NCBI GenBank assembly: GCA_002067895.1 | Contig: MVRE01000012.1 | Location: 124,001 to 188,000, forward strand | Direction: 5' to 3' | DNA from: Methanoregula sp. PtaU1.Bin051 | GTDB lineage: Archaea; Halobacteriota; Methanomicrobia; Methanomicrobiales; Methanospirillaceae | Length of the DNA stretch: 64,000 nucleotides | Translations under genes and position numbers: made by a program | The notes under the pieces: model-generated | Told to the model about the DNA's origin: nothing | Databases searched by the model: none | The model's input: the letters and a program-made list of their open reading frames with translations, nothing else | Shown: positions 52,943 through 62,646 of the stretch, one piece after another | Position numbering within the stretch: position 1 is the first letter of the stretch | How the letters are laid out: every line of letters begins with the position of its first letter

Positions 52943-54106
52943 ATGGCAGCTGTTGTTTTTTCAAAGCATTTATCATTGAGGGAAGGCTATACTGCCGAGA
53001 TACATGGTGGACAGACTGCAATGGACAGATTGCATGCAATCCTGAACAAAGGGGTGGAAGGGCACCGGCTGACAGAGGAAGAGGCCCTGTTCTTATTCGG
53101 TATACAGGATCGTGCCATCTGGGATGTGGCAGCAGCGGCAGATCAGGTCAGGCAGAAAAAGACCGGGGGTGTCGTGACTTATGTCAAAAACCAGAATATC
53201 AATGTCACAAACCTGTGCGTCAATGCCTGCGGGTTCTGCGGGTACTCAAAGAAGCCCGGGGATGACGGGGTGTATTTTTTTACTAAGCAACAGGTCCAGG
53301 AAAAAGTTCGGTTGGCAAAGTCCCGTAATGTAACCGAGATCTGCACCGTAAGCGGGCTGCACCCAGACTTTACTACTGAATCATATACCGGTCTTTACAG
53401 GTGGATAAAAGAAGTATTTCCAGAGGTCCATATTCACGCAAGCAACCCGATGGAAGTCGCCTATGCAGCAAGGAAGAGCGGGATGACGACACGGGAGGTT
53501 CTCTCCGCTATGAAAGCTGCCGGGCTGGGATCTCTGTGCGGTACGGCTGCGGAGATCCTTGTCGACGATATCCGGAAGGAGATCTGCCCCCAGAAAATCA
53601 GTACGGATGAATGGATCCGAATCATCAAAGAGGCGCACGGGTTAGACATCCCGTCAACGGCAACCATCATGTACGGGCATTGCGAGAGCAATGAGGACCG
53701 GGTTAAACATCTGGCAATCCTCCGTAAAATTCAGGACGAAACCCGGGGGTTTACCGAGTTCGTCCCCCTCTCGTTTATCCATATGAATACTCCCCTTTAT
53801 AAAAAGGGCTTTGCACGTGCAGGAGCGACAGGCAGGGAAGATCTGCTGATGGTCGCGGTCGCCCGTCTCTTCCTTGACAATTTCAATAACATTCAGGTCT
53901 CGTGGGTCAAGGAAGGAATAAAGATGGCGCAGATCTCGCTCCTTGCGGGGGCCAATGATCTTGGCGGAACGATGTTTGAGGAAAGCATCTCTAAAGGAGC
54001 AGGTGCGCAGAATACCGATTATCTCGATCCTGCTGAGATGCAGAGGATTACAGAAGATGCGGGAATGAAGCTCCGGCAAAGAACAACCCTTTACCGACTT
54101 CTTTGA
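52943..54106 (+). CDS. cofH: F420 biosynthesis: 7,8-didemethyl-8-hydroxy-5-deazariboflavin synthase subunit CofH
   Basis: A protein of up to 387 residues. The radical SAM cluster CVNACGFC (Cys92, Cys96, Cys99) and the sequence GYSKKPGDDGVYFFTKQQV match CofH, which joins tyrosine with a ribityl-diaminouracil in making F420. F420 is the central hydride carrier of hydrogenotrophic methanogenesis. The start may instead be ATG 53021 (MDRLHAIL), close to the family start. The MqnC relative is unlikely given the host. Confidence 0.9.
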   Translation: MAAVVFSKHLSLREGYTAEIHGGQTAMDRLHAILNKGVEGHRLTEEEALFLFGIQDRAIWDVAAAADQVRQKKTGGVVTYVKNQNINVTNLCVNACGFCGYSKKPGDDGVYFFTKQQVQEKVRLAKSRNVTEICTVSGLHPDFTTESYTGLYRWIKEVFPEVHIHASNPMEVAYAARKSGMTTREVLSAMKAAGLGSLCGTAAEILVDDIRKEICPQKISTDEWIRIIKEAHGLDIPSTATIMYGHCESNEDRVKHLAILRKIQDETRGFTEFVPLSFIHMNTPLYKKGFARAGATGREDLLMVAVARLFLDNFNNIQVSWVKEGIKMAQISLLAGANDLGGTMFEESISKGAGAQNTDYLDPAEMQRITEDAGMKLRQRTTLYRLL

Positions 54107-54197
54107 TTCACCTGTTTTCTTGGCACGATGAAGGGGAATGTTGATTGGCAGGTGATGTAATAATCTATTAACAAAAAGTGTGGAAGGAATTACACGT

Positions 54198-54692
54198 ATG
54201 CGCATCAAGCCGAATATTTTCTATCTCATTGTCGGGATTATTGCCCTCATTGAAGTCGGTATTTTCTGGGTGTCCATTGAGTTAGATAACCCGATTCTGA
54301 TTCAGGCTGCAGTTTTAATCGGAATCATCGTGATCTATCTCGCGAAGAGGAAGGTGGAAACGATTATTGAGGACGAGAGGACCCAGTTTATCGCACAGAA
54401 AGCGGCATTGCGGACGCTCGAGGTCTTCTGGGTCATCTTCTTCGTCATGAGTCTTGGGAGCATCGTCATGGGGATGAACCGGCCACTCCACTTCCGTCCT
54501 CCGGTGTTTCCCGGCAGCCAGGGCTCTCCTCCATCGGATATTGAAGTCAATCTCCCGCTTGTCGGTCCGGAGACCTTTGGCAGATTCGGTTTCGTCCAGC
54601 TTGGCCTGCTTTGTCTGATGATTTTCCTCTATATCGGGTTCCGTATCTATTACGGCCGTAAGTATGGGGCGAGTGAGGCCGATGAAGAATAA
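54198..54692 (+). CDS. DUF2178 membrane protein
   Basis: A protein of about 164 residues with four membrane helices and a central [15 protein letters not shown] segment, the DUF2178 pattern. ATG 54198 follows AAGGA. It overlaps the XRE-regulator gene by 11 bases. DUF2178-XRE pairs recur in archaea and bacteria; function unknown. Confidence 0.75.
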   Translation: MRIKPNIFYLIVGIIALIEVGIFWVSIELDNPILIQAAVLIGIIVIYLAKRKVETIIEDERTQFIAQKAALRTLEVFWVIFFVMSLGSIVMGMNRPLHFRPPVFPGSQGSPPSDIEVNLPLVGPETFGRFGFVQLGLLCLMIFLYIGFRIYYGRKYGASEADEE

Positions 54693-54876
54693 GATCAAGG
54701 TATACCGGGCAATGCATGATATGACGCAGGAAGACCTTGCACAGGCTATCGGCGTGACCCGGCAGACCATCCTTGCCATTGAAAAGGGCAAGTACATCCC
54801 GTCACTGGATCTCGCCTTCAGGATTGCCCGGCATTTTAAAGTTAATATCGAGGAAGTTTTTAATTACGAAGAATAA
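54682..54876 (+). CDS. XRE/Cro-like helix-turn-helix regulator
   Basis: A 64-residue protein: [40 protein letters not shown] is a compact Cro/C1-type DNA-binding domain of the YozG-like group. It probably controls itself and the overlapping upstream DUF2178 gene. Confidence 0.88.
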   Translation: MKNKIKVYRAMHDMTQEDLAQAIGVTRQTILAIEKGKYIPSLDLAFRIARHFKVNIEEVFNYEE

Positions 54877-54977
54877 TGCAATAAACTTCGGGAGCAGATC
54901 CGGATCATGAAAGGATCTGCACCATTAAGATTCTGTTACTACTCCCGCCCAGCGTTTTAGTGATTATTACAAGCCCA

Positions 54978-55355
54978 TCATGTTCCTCCTGACGGAGGTG
55001 TCCCCGACGGGGGAGTTCCGGAAGACTGCATATCCGCCGGGGGGGTTCCTGATGGCCGCGGGCGGGTATTGTTATCTGCCTTCATATCATCGGAAAATCC
55101 TGCCGGGGGCGTTCCGCTTGGCGGAGTTCCCGATATCTCAGGATGAGTTGCATTCCCTGATTTCAAGGGGTGCGGGGACCCGTCCTGAGATGCTGCCTGA
55201 AAAGTTCCCGATGGTCTGGATCCTGCATCATCTGTAATAGTTGGTTCAGCCGATTTCGCCGGTTCAGTTCCCGAATCGGAAATGCACCCGGCAACAAGAA
55301 CTCCTACAGTAAGCATCAGGCATGCTATTACAAGTATGGTAGTGCTCTTCATCAT
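54978..55355 (-). CDS. Proline-rich lipoprotein with SGTPP repeats
   Basis: About 125 residues. The first 24 form a lipoprotein signal ending LVAGC (ILVIACLMLTVGVLVAGC). The remainder is disordered, with repeats of the form SGTPPSGTPP and single SGTP/SGTF copies among Asp, Thr and Asn. The start is ATG 55355 or 55352, with AGGAG upstream and a minus-strand TATA (AACAATATATTTGC) near 55392-55405. An exported low-complexity protein; function unknown. Confidence 0.65.
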   Translation of the reverse strand: MMKSTTILVIACLMLTVGVLVAGCISDSGTEPAKSAEPTITDDAGSRPSGTFQAASQDGSPHPLKSGNATHPEISGTPPSGTPPAGFSDDMKADNNTRPRPSGTPPADMQSSGTPPSGTPPSGGT

Positions 55356-55781
55356 AATGTGAATCTCCTGACATGTCGCGTAAGACTGCAAATATATTGT
55401 TTTACCTGACAATTAGTAATCAATATGTTACATAATGTTATTTAAAGATTACCATGAGTTCTGTATATCGCCATTAACCATCAATCCTGGAATAGTATGC
55501 TGCCTTCATTCCTGTGAGAAGAATACGAAAGAGCCGGCACTCTGACAGGCGGTATTACCACCTTTTTCTATAGTAAGTTATTTAAGACTTAATGTCAAAT
55601 ATACTTTACACAGATGTGGAACAGTACCGGAACCCGGCAGCGATGGACTATCACTCATAATAGGGAAACACCAATAAAACCCGGTGAACACAATGACCGA
55701 ATTCGGTCTCCATGATATCCGGATTATCAACTTGCCACGCTGGCACAACTTGATGAACCCATAGAAGAATGGTGAAACAAG
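55356..55781. other. Divergent promoter region before the exporter operon
   Basis: 426 bases between the lipoprotein gene and the secreted-protein/ABC operon. It contains a minus-strand TATA near 55392-55405, a plus-strand TATA-like GTTATTTAAGAC near 55576, a perfect palindrome GACCGAATTCGGTC (55695-55708) and a 23-codon reading frame (55694-55765). Confidence 0.6.
55694..55765 (+). CDS. Possible 23-codon leader ORF
   Basis: ATG to TAG encoding MTEFGLHDIRIINLPRWHNL plus three residues, with GGTGA six bases upstream of the ATG, ending 16 bases before the next gene's ATG. It overlaps the palindrome at 55695-55708. It may be a leader peptide or chance. Confidence 0.2.
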
Positions 55782-57107
55782 ATGATAGTACGATTACTTG
55801 TCTCCTGCCTGCTCTTGCTGATCGCGCTCGTGGCATCAGCCGGGGCAGCAACTACAGACATAAGTACTGCTGAGATAAGCATTACCAGCTTTTCGATTGA
55901 ACCAACAAATCTTATGGAGTGGGATATCGGGACACTGAGCGTTACGATAAAGAACACCGGGTCTTCTTCGATCAATATTGAATCCGCTCAGCTGGATCCC
56001 CCCGTTACCGGTTTTAAAATCCTGAATGACCAGACGTACGATTCTGTCGGTGCAATCGGGGTGGACGACACGCGGACTTTCACGTTCTCTTTCCAGGCAA
56101 ATGTTCCAGATGGCGTTTATTACCCGAAGTTCTATCTCGATCTCGATAACCAGGGATGTTTCCGGGAGTACATACCGGTGGAAGTGAAAAGCACTGAACT
56201 CGTCGTGGCGGTTGGGGACGCTCCGGATGCATTTGGCGAAGGGAAAAAGTCCGATGTCGTTATCTCAGTGAGCAACCCGCGGCCGAACACGATAAACTCG
56301 GTTACAATTACGCCTTCCGGAGATGGCGCCACCTTCTCCCCCAAACAGGCATTCCTCGGTGAACTTGCATCGGATCAGACCAAAAATGCTACCTTTAAAG
56401 TGACGCCAGAGAAAGAGACAACACTCCAGTTCGATGTCACATACCGGAATGGCCTGAACGATCATTCGGCAACGGTCACGTTACCGGTTGAATTCGGCGA
56501 TGACAAACTCAGTGCCGAGCCCGTTCTCAACAATGTCGAGATTGCCGGTGGCAACGGATACAACACTATTTCGGGCGACATCAACAATGCCGGACTTACA
56601 AGCGCGTATTCTGTCACGGTAACCGTCGGCAGCCCGGCCACGGCAGTCGACCCGAATAAGATCTATGTCATCGGTGAACTGGAACCGGATGACTTTGCCA
56701 GTTTCGAAGTAACCTATAAATCATCCGGTTCGACAGTGCCGGTCGTTGTCACGTACAAGGACGCTGACGGGAATACATTTACCAAAACCTTCGCTGTTGA
56801 TATGTCTGCCGGAGGCGCCCCCCTCTCCGGTATATCAGGCTCCTCATCAGGAAGCTTTTCCGGTTCCGGAACCAGCAGCGCTCCCGGCGGGGCACCCGGT
56901 AGCACCCGTGGCGGGATATCTGTCTTTGGCATGAGGGGAGGCAGCAGCGGGGCCCAATCGCTGCCTCTTATGGAGATCGGCACCGCACTCATCGTAATCA
57001 TCGTAATCGTAGTCTTCGCATGGAAGAGGGGATATCTCCGTAAAATAAAGGAGCGGATCCCCAGGCGGAAAAAGAGCGAGGACGATGATGACTTCCCCAA
57101 TCGTTGA
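55782..57107 (+). CDS. Secreted, membrane-anchored COG1361/CARDB-like protein
   Basis: A 441-residue protein with an N-terminal signal peptide (about 1-23), three beta-sandwich repeats (about 30-130, 130-235, 245-345) of the COG1361/CARDB type, a Ser/Gly/Pro-rich linker (about 348-395), one membrane helix (about 402-422) and a basic cytoplasmic end followed by DDDD. It is the first gene of an operon with a MacB-like ABC transporter, so it may be the extracytoplasmic partner that binds or presents substrate (inference). Confidence 0.8.
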   Translation: MIVRLLVSCLLLLIALVASAGAATTDISTAEISITSFSIEPTNLMEWDIGTLSVTIKNTGSSSINIESAQLDPPVTGFKILNDQTYDSVGAIGVDDTRTFTFSFQANVPDGVYYPKFYLDLDNQGCFREYIPVEVKSTELVVAVGDAPDAFGEGKKSDVVISVSNPRPNTINSVTITPSGDGATFSPKQAFLGELASDQTKNATFKVTPEKETTLQFDVTYRNGLNDHSATVTLPVEFGDDKLSAEPVLNNVEIAGGNGYNTISGDINNAGLTSAYSVTVTVGSPATAVDPNKIYVIGELEPDDFASFEVTYKSSGSTVPVVVTYKDADGNTFTKTFAVDMSAGGAPLSGISGSSSGSFSGSGTSSAPGGAPGSTRGGISVFGMRGGSSGAQSLPLMEIGTALIVIIVIVVFAWKRGYLRKIKERIPRRKKSEDDDDFPNR

Positions 57108-57762
57108 AGTACGCAGCATAACCAAGGTCTACTCCCTTCCCTCCGGGGACGTCGTTGCCCTCGACAATCTCTCGCTAACCATAGAGGAGGGGGAGTTCGT
57201 CGCCATTATGGGGCCGTCCGGTTCAGGCAAGTCAACACTCATGAACCAGCTGGGGTGCCTCGATGTCCCGACTAAGGGAAGGCTCCTTATTGCCGGGACA
57301 GATGTCCGCACTCTTAACGACCACGACCTGACACAGCTGCGGCTGAACACACTGGGGTATATCTTCCAGCGGTATAACCTCATCCCTCTCCTCACCGCGT
57401 ATGAGAACGTGGAATACCCCTACATCCTCAAACATCGCAAACAGGATGACACAGGCCATGTCAGGGACCTTTTGGAATCTGTCGGTATAACAAGAAAGAT
57501 GGCCCGGCACAGGCCTGCCGAACTCTCCGGTGGCCAGCAACAGAGAGTAGCAATCGCACGCGCGCTCGTCAATAATCCCAGGATCCTCATCTGCGATGAA
57601 CCGACCGGGAACCTGGACACGAAAACGGGTAACCAGATCATGGACATGCTCAGCGATCTCAATAAGAAGGGAAATACCATTATCATGGTCACCCATAACC
57701 CGGAGACTGCCAAATACGCGGATCGGACAGTTATTATCCGTGACGGGAGGATCGCAGTATGA
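57085..57762 (+). CDS. ABC transporter ATPase (MacB/LolD type)
   Basis: A 225-residue ATPase. Walker A is GPSGSGKST, the signature [15 protein letters not shown], Walker [13 protein letters not shown] and the H-loop [11 protein letters not shown] 57085 overlaps the previous gene by 23 bases; the adjacent ATG 57088 is also possible. The stop overlaps the permease start by 4 bases. Confidence 0.94.
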   Translation: MMTSPIVEVRSITKVYSLPSGDVVALDNLSLTIEEGEFVAIMGPSGSGKSTLMNQLGCLDVPTKGRLLIAGTDVRTLNDHDLTQLRLNTLGYIFQRYNLIPLLTAYENVEYPYILKHRKQDDTGHVRDLLESVGITRKMARHRPAELSGGQQQRVAIARALVNNPRILICDEPTGNLDTKTGNQIMDMLSDLNKKGNTIIMVTHNPETAKYADRTVIIRDGRIAV

Positions 57763-58976
57763 AGATCTTCTCGGATATCCTGTTCACGCTCTCTGCCCGG
57801 AGTATCCGGCTCAATATGCTGCGTTCGATCCTGTCCGCACTCGGCATCACCATCGGCGTTATTGCCATATCTGCGATGGGGATGCTCGGTGCAAACATGA
57901 CATCGGTCGTCTCCGCGCAGATGTCCTCCATGGCAAACACCATGACGGTCACTGCCTATACCGGGGGTAGTAGCGGGGGCTGGTCACCACCCGGCATGGG
58001 GGGTGGTTCGAATGACGACAGCTACATTACGGATAAGCAGTACGACGATATCTACCAGATCGCGAGCAGGTACGGGACCGTATATCCATACTACTCAGAG
58101 AGCGATACCATCTATACTAAAAATGACCAGAAAGGACGGGCTACTATCTATGGGCTTGACAAAGAGGATATGCAGACTGTTCTTACTGTTGCCAACGGGA
58201 CTTTACCCCGGAGTGAGAATGATGTCGTTGTCGGCACCACACTTGCCGGGCGGCAGGATCTGGAAGTCGGGAGCAGGTTCAAGATAGGGGACGAGGACGA
58301 GCAACAGATCAAGGTGCGTGTCTCAGGGATCCTCGCAGAAACCGGACTCTCTTCCAGTCTGCGGACGGATAACGCGATCGTGATGACCGATGATCTGTAT
58401 ACCTCATTCTATGGTGGCGAAGGGAAGTACGACCAGGTCACAATCCTTCTGGATAACGTCAACGATTCAGCAGTTGTGAAAAATGCACTCACCAGCAAGC
58501 TCAACAAGAGAGAGGATGTTATATCAGTATCCGATTCCAGCAGTATGGCCAGCAGGGTCACGGAGAGCATCTCGACCATGGTGACCTTTATGCAGGCAAT
58601 CGCCGCCATCTCCCTGCTCGTTGCCGCCGTCTCCATCTTCAACGTGATGATGATGTCAGTTACCGAGAGGATCAGCGAGATCGGTATCCTGCGCAGCATC
58701 GGCACGCAGAAAGATGAGGTGATGCGGATGTTCGTTTATGAAGCCTTAATCATCGGGCTTATCGGTTCTACGGCAGGGGTTATCCTGAGCTTTATCGCAG
58801 GCTATATCGTTGTCGCACTCCTCATCGGTTCGACGGCATATTTCTTCGGGTGGAACAGTATGATGTACCTCCCCATCGGCATGGTTATCGGGGTTTCCAT
58901 CTGTATCGTGACCGGCCTCTATCCTGCCTGGAGGGCCGCCAATATGGATCCGGTGGAGGCGTTGCGGGCGGAATAG
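57759..58976 (+). CDS. MacB-like ABC transporter permease
   Basis: A 405-residue permease: one N-terminal helix (about 20-45), an extracytoplasmic MacB-type domain, then three C-terminal helices from about 275 to 395 (FtsX/MacB domain). A Gly/Ser/Pro-rich stretch after the first helix ([19 protein letters not shown]) is unusual. With the ATPase it would form a mechanotransmission-type exporter or surface-signal device. Confidence 0.92.
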   Translation: MKIFSDILFTLSARSIRLNMLRSILSALGITIGVIAISAMGMLGANMTSVVSAQMSSMANTMTVTAYTGGSSGGWSPPGMGGGSNDDSYITDKQYDDIYQIASRYGTVYPYYSESDTIYTKNDQKGRATIYGLDKEDMQTVLTVANGTLPRSENDVVVGTTLAGRQDLEVGSRFKIGDEDEQQIKVRVSGILAETGLSSSLRTDNAIVMTDDLYTSFYGGEGKYDQVTILLDNVNDSAVVKNALTSKLNKREDVISVSDSSSMASRVTESISTMVTFMQAIAAISLLVAAVSIFNVMMMSVTERISEIGILRSIGTQKDEVMRMFVYEALIIGLIGSTAGVILSFIAGYIVVALLIGSTAYFFGWNSMMYLPIGMVIGVSICIVTGLYPAWRAANMDPVEALRAE

Positions 58977-59092
58977 CCGGGCGTCTTCTTCAGAATGGGA
59001 ACAGCGAAAATCTCTTAACACCACAAATTTCCTGTAACAGAGGAGTCACTTTTACCTGTCAAGGAATACAGATCATGAAAATGGAACGGGGA

Positions 59093-59647
59093 TCAATCGT
59101 AATGCGGCTTTAGCAGCCGGACAATCTTGTCCCCTATCTTCTGCGCCCTTGCGACAGCATCCTTATCCATGAGCACCGCACCCTCCTCGTACCCGGTTCC
59201 CTTAACCGATCCGAGTGAGGAGAACTCGTGGGTGTTCAAAAAACCCTCGATGGTCTGGATGGTCCTGGTTGCACCCTTGGACGCCTGTACTGCTACGGCG
59301 ACGCCTCTTCGCCCGGCAAGCCTCCGGTCATGATAGAGACAATACGTCCGGTCGATGAAGTTCTTGAGATGGCCGCAGAGATCGTAGTAATATGTCGGGG
59401 AGCCGATGACGAGTACTTCGCAGTCCATGACCTTGTCGATGATCTTGCCCCAGTCGTCTTTCTCGATAACGCACCATTTTGTTTCCTTGCACTTTTCGCA
59501 GCCGAGGCAGGGCAGGATCTTCTTTCCCGAAAGCGAGACGAACTCAGTCCTGATCCCGGCATCGTCGCACCGTTTGAGGATGACCTTTATCAGCTGGGCC
59601 GTGTTCCCGTTCCTGCGCATGCTTCCCGATAACCCGAGAACCTTCAT
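59093..59647 (-). CDS. Iron-sulfur flavoprotein (NADPH-dependent FMN reductase family)
   Basis: A 184-residue flavodoxin-fold protein: LGLSGSMRRNGNTAQL binds FMN and Cys47, Cys50, Cys53, Cys59 (CLGCEKCKETKWC) match the compact 4Fe-4S motif of archaeal Isf proteins, which shuttle electrons and can reduce O2 or peroxide. It overlaps the downstream end of the GIY-YIG gene by 4 bases. Confidence 0.9.
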   Translation of the reverse strand: MKVLGLSGSMRRNGNTAQLIKVILKRCDDAGIRTEFVSLSGKKILPCLGCEKCKETKWCVIEKDDWGKIIDKVMDCEVLVIGSPTYYYDLCGHLKNFIDRTYCLYHDRRLAGRRGVAVAVQASKGATRTIQTIEGFLNTHEFSSLGSVKGTGYEEGAVLMDKDAVARAQKIGDKIVRLLKPHYD

Positions 59648-60099
59648 ACGTTAGCCTTGGTTTCCCGGCTCATGATTCTTTTGATGTCCGCATCAAGTCC
59701 GATTGCGAAAAACGCCGAGATCAATTCATCATGCGGATCCCTGTCTCGGTACAGGAGGTGGGATAAGCAGGAGCAGTCGCTGGAGCCAAAATGCGGGACG
59801 CACTCGCCGCCAATCGCTTCGGCGATCGGGCATTCCAGCCTCTCATTCGAATGAGCGAGAACCGCATAGGAGAGCAGAAAACGGGGGTCTGTCAGGATAT
59901 AGTCCACATGCCACTTCGGGGCATGGTCCCTGTTTTTCGCAAGGCGTACGTGGCGTTCCAGCCTTTTCAGCCCCCCGCTGCCCAGTGCTGATCCGACATA
60001 GATATGCCAGCCGGCCCTGAACCGGATCTCACCGAGGGCACCAACCCGTACTGTGCAGGCAGGATTCCGGAAGACAAGGCAGTAGATCCCTTTATCCAT
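59644..60099 (-). CDS. GIY-YIG/DUF123 nuclease-like protein
   Basis: A 151-residue DUF123 protein: KGIYCLVFR and GWHIYVGSALGSGGLKRLERH carry the GIY-YIG pattern, followed by HVDYIL and HFGSSDCSCLSHL. Relatives often adjoin endonuclease III genes; here the neighbours are a flavoprotein and a metallo-hydrolase, each overlapping by a few bases. Confidence 0.85.
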   Translation of the reverse strand: MDKGIYCLVFRNPACTVRVGALGEIRFRAGWHIYVGSALGSGGLKRLERHVRLAKNRDHAPKWHVDYILTDPRFLLSYAVLAHSNERLECPIAEAIGGECVPHFGSSDCSCLSHLLYRDRDPHDELISAFFAIGLDADIKRIMSRETKANV

Positions 60100-60694
60100 A
60101 TCCGCTTCTCATCAGCTGTTGCGCCGCCCTGATGTGACGGCCTCCACCCGCCTCGACGGGTTCCCCGTGACCCGGGTACAATCCTTCGATGTCGAGGAGG
60201 GAGAGGCGGTCGAGGGACTTTGCGAGGTCTTCCCTGCTGCTGCCGGGGAAGTCATACCTGCCGAAAGCCCCGTCAGCAAACACGGTATCCCCGCTGAACA
60301 GGATCCGATCCTGCTTTGAGAGAAGACATATGCTGCCCGAGGTATGCCCCGGTGTGTGCAGCACGTTCAGATTTCCGATACTATCCCCGTCATTGAGAAG
60401 GATATCCGGGACGATGGCGGGTGGGCGTGCCCCGAAATTCATCGAGAGCGAGTACAGATCGTCGACAAGCCCCCGGGCATCAGCTTTGTGGATAGCGACT
60501 TTCGCCCCGCACATATGCGCGATCTCCCGGAGCCGGGCTGTATGGTCGAAATGGCAGTGGGTGAGGACGATAGTTTCGATTGTCTCTTTATAGGGTACAA
60601 CCTGCATCGGCATTACGCCAGCGTCAACAAGGATGTCCCCATACAGATAGGAGTTCGCCCAGAATCCCGCGCCTGCGATCCACGTCACCTTCAT
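60092..60694 (-). CDS. Metallo-beta-lactamase fold hydrolase
   Basis: A 200-residue protein: THCHFDHT is the zinc signature (HxHxDH in TFOLD form CHFDH), with HTPGHTSGS, FSGDTVF and PGHGEPV. Substrate unknown; a glyoxalase II-like group is likeliest. ATG 60694 is chosen because the longer frame would overlap the divergent thiC gene. The first gene of the minus-strand cluster. Confidence 0.85.
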   Translation of the reverse strand: MKVTWIAGAGFWANSYLYGDILVDAGVMPMQVVPYKETIETIVLTHCHFDHTARLREIAHMCGAKVAIHKADARGLVDDLYSLSMNFGARPPAIVPDILLNDGDSIGNLNVLHTPGHTSGSICLLSKQDRILFSGDTVFADGAFGRYDFPGSSREDLAKSLDRLSLLDIEGLYPGHGEPVEAGGGRHIRAAQQLMRSGYG

Positions 60695-60719
60695 GCAGAA
60701 TAATAAGGACTGAAAGCAG

Positions 60720-62015
60720 ATGGTTCTTATGGATTTGCTCGTCCGGAGATGCTCCCGCACCACCCCCCGGATAGTATCAGTTGTGGCGCAATCGGAAGGC
60801 ATCGAACCGGAGCGGATGGCGCGTGCGATAGCCGCAGGGAGGATCGTAATCCCGAAAAACCCGAACCGGAAGCATGTCCCCTGTGCAATCGGCGAGGGTT
60901 GTCATGTAAAGGTTAACGTGAATATCGGGACATCCGGCCCTCACTGTGACCCGGCGCTTGAGATCCGGAAGGCAAAGGCGGCAATCTCCAATGGCGCCGA
61001 TGCGATCATGGACCTCTCGACCGGCGGAAATTTACTCTCGATCCGCAAGAAGATCCTCACGCTGGATACAACGGTGGGAACCGTGCCGGTGTACGAAGCC
61101 GTGCGCCGGGCCGGAAATGCTGCGGATGTTGATGCCGACCTTCTGTTCCGGGTCATCCGGGAGCACTGCCGGCAGGGCGTCGATTTCTTAACCCTCCACT
61201 GCGGTGTGAACAGGCAGGCGCTCGCGGCGCTCAGGGCTGACCCCCGGGTCATGGGGGTTGTCTCGCGGGGCGGGGCGTTCCACTGCGCGATGATGGTGCA
61301 GCGCGACGAGGAGAACCCGCTCTTTGCGGAATTTGAGTACCTGCTGGAGATTCTCGCCGAATATGACGTCACGATCAGCCTCGGGGACGGGATGCGGCCC
61401 GGCTGCCTGCAGGACGCGGAGAAGCTGGCAAAATCCGTGGAGTACGTCACCCTTGGGACGCTGGCGCAGAAGGCTCTTGCTGCCGGCGTCCAGCGGATGA
61501 TCGAGGGGCCCGGCCACATGCCGCTTAATCAGGTTGGTTACAATGTGCGGATGATCAAGGAGATCACGGGCAATGCCCCTCTCTACCTTCTCGGCCCGAT
61601 CGTGACCGACCTTGCGCCCGGTTATGACCATGTCGTAACCGCGATTGGGGGAGCGACGGCCTGCATGCACGGTGCAGACTTCCTGTGCATGGTCTCGCCT
61701 TCCGAGCACCTCGCCCTCCCGCTGGAGAAGGATATTGTCGAGGGTACACGGATCGCCAGGATCGCGGCCCATATCGGGGATACTGCCAGAAGACCGGAAG
61801 GATACCGCGACAAGCGTGAGGTTGCGATGGCGAATGCCCGGAAAGACCTCGACTGGAAGGAGCAGTTCAGGCTTGCGCTCTACGGTGACGTGGCACAGGA
61901 AATCCACGCACGGGACGGCGAGCTGGACACCTGCTCGATGTGCGGCGATCTCTGTGCCATTAAGGTGGTGAAGGAGATTTTTGAAGAAAAGGGAAGGAAA
62001 AAGAAAAAAAAATAA
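60720..62015 (+). CDS. thiC: Phosphomethylpyrimidine synthase ThiC
   Basis: A 431-residue radical SAM enzyme that converts aminoimidazole ribotide to the thiamine pyrimidine. The C-terminal cluster motif is CSMCGDLC; DAIMDLSTGGN, GVNRQAL and EGPGHMP match the family. ATG 60729 is an alternative start. Only 25 bases separate it from the divergent metallo-hydrolase, so no riboswitch fits. A Lys-rich end (KKGRKKKKK type) is notable. Confidence 0.95.
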   Translation: MVLMDLLVRRCSRTTPRIVSVVAQSEGIEPERMARAIAAGRIVIPKNPNRKHVPCAIGEGCHVKVNVNIGTSGPHCDPALEIRKAKAAISNGADAIMDLSTGGNLLSIRKKILTLDTTVGTVPVYEAVRRAGNAADVDADLLFRVIREHCRQGVDFLTLHCGVNRQALAALRADPRVMGVVSRGGAFHCAMMVQRDEENPLFAEFEYLLEILAEYDVTISLGDGMRPGCLQDAEKLAKSVEYVTLGTLAQKALAAGVQRMIEGPGHMPLNQVGYNVRMIKEITGNAPLYLLGPIVTDLAPGYDHVVTAIGGATACMHGADFLCMVSPSEHLALPLEKDIVEGTRIARIAAHIGDTARRPEGYRDKREVAMANARKDLDWKEQFRLALYGDVAQEIHARDGELDTCSMCGDLCAIKVVKEIFEEKGRKKKKK

Positions 62016-62032
62016 AAACCTTTCCGGCACGG

Positions 62033-62470
62033 TTATTTTTTATCCTGTATTTTGCCAAGCGCTTCTGCCACCTGCTGCATCGTGACGGTCATCGTTTTCT
62101 CGAACGGCACCGACCAGCAGACAATCACGGCATCGACAAGGGCGACCCCCCTGATCGTAACCTCCAGCTCACCCCGGGTTACGAAAGCTGCAAGGGCTAC
62201 AACGAGATCGTTGCTGCGTGATGATACCGGGACGGTCAGTACCGGGCTGTCCCCTGCCGGGATGGAGACCGTTCCGGTATTCCCGTTTGCAATCTCAAGC
62301 AGGTTCTCGCCCTCCCGGATCATGAGGAGGAACGGGATCTCTTTCAGCGTAACTCCGACAGGATTGGGGTTCTGTACCCGGATTGTCACGTCAAGGCCGA
62401 GGGAGTCGCGCGAGACGCTCCGTATCTTCACTCCTTCCAGCGTGACAGCCGGTTCCTGCAGGATAGGCAT
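62033..62470 (-). CDS. LEA14/WHy-like beta-sandwich protein
   Basis: A 145-residue protein resembling LEA type 2 (WHy) domains: TLEGVKIRSVSRDSLGLDVTIRVQNPNPVGVTLKEIPF. These are implicated in desiccation and stress tolerance. No signal peptide. It is convergent with thiC, separated by 17 bases including a T-run (62034-62040). Confidence 0.78.
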   Translation of the reverse strand: MPILQEPAVTLEGVKIRSVSRDSLGLDVTIRVQNPNPVGVTLKEIPFLLMIREGENLLEIANGNTGTVSIPAGDSPVLTVPVSSRSNDLVVALAAFVTRGELEVTIRGVALVDAVIVCWSVPFEKTMTVTMQQVAEALGKIQDKK

Positions 62471-62646
62471 TGTATTATCTCTAACAAATTGGATCAGAAG
62501 GGATTATAATGCTCCGTTATCTGATCCCGCTCCCCTGACCCGCTTACGTGCGCAGGATGACCGGAACCCGATGACGGGGAGATCTAAGAATTTATCTGTC
62601 CAATATACCGGCCCCCGGTCACAGGAATCCTGTAAGTCCTCCATGT

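Noticed and set aside
60695-60719. Thiamine riboswitch before thiC
   Set aside because: Only 25 bases separate thiC from the divergent gene, too short for a TPP aptamer.
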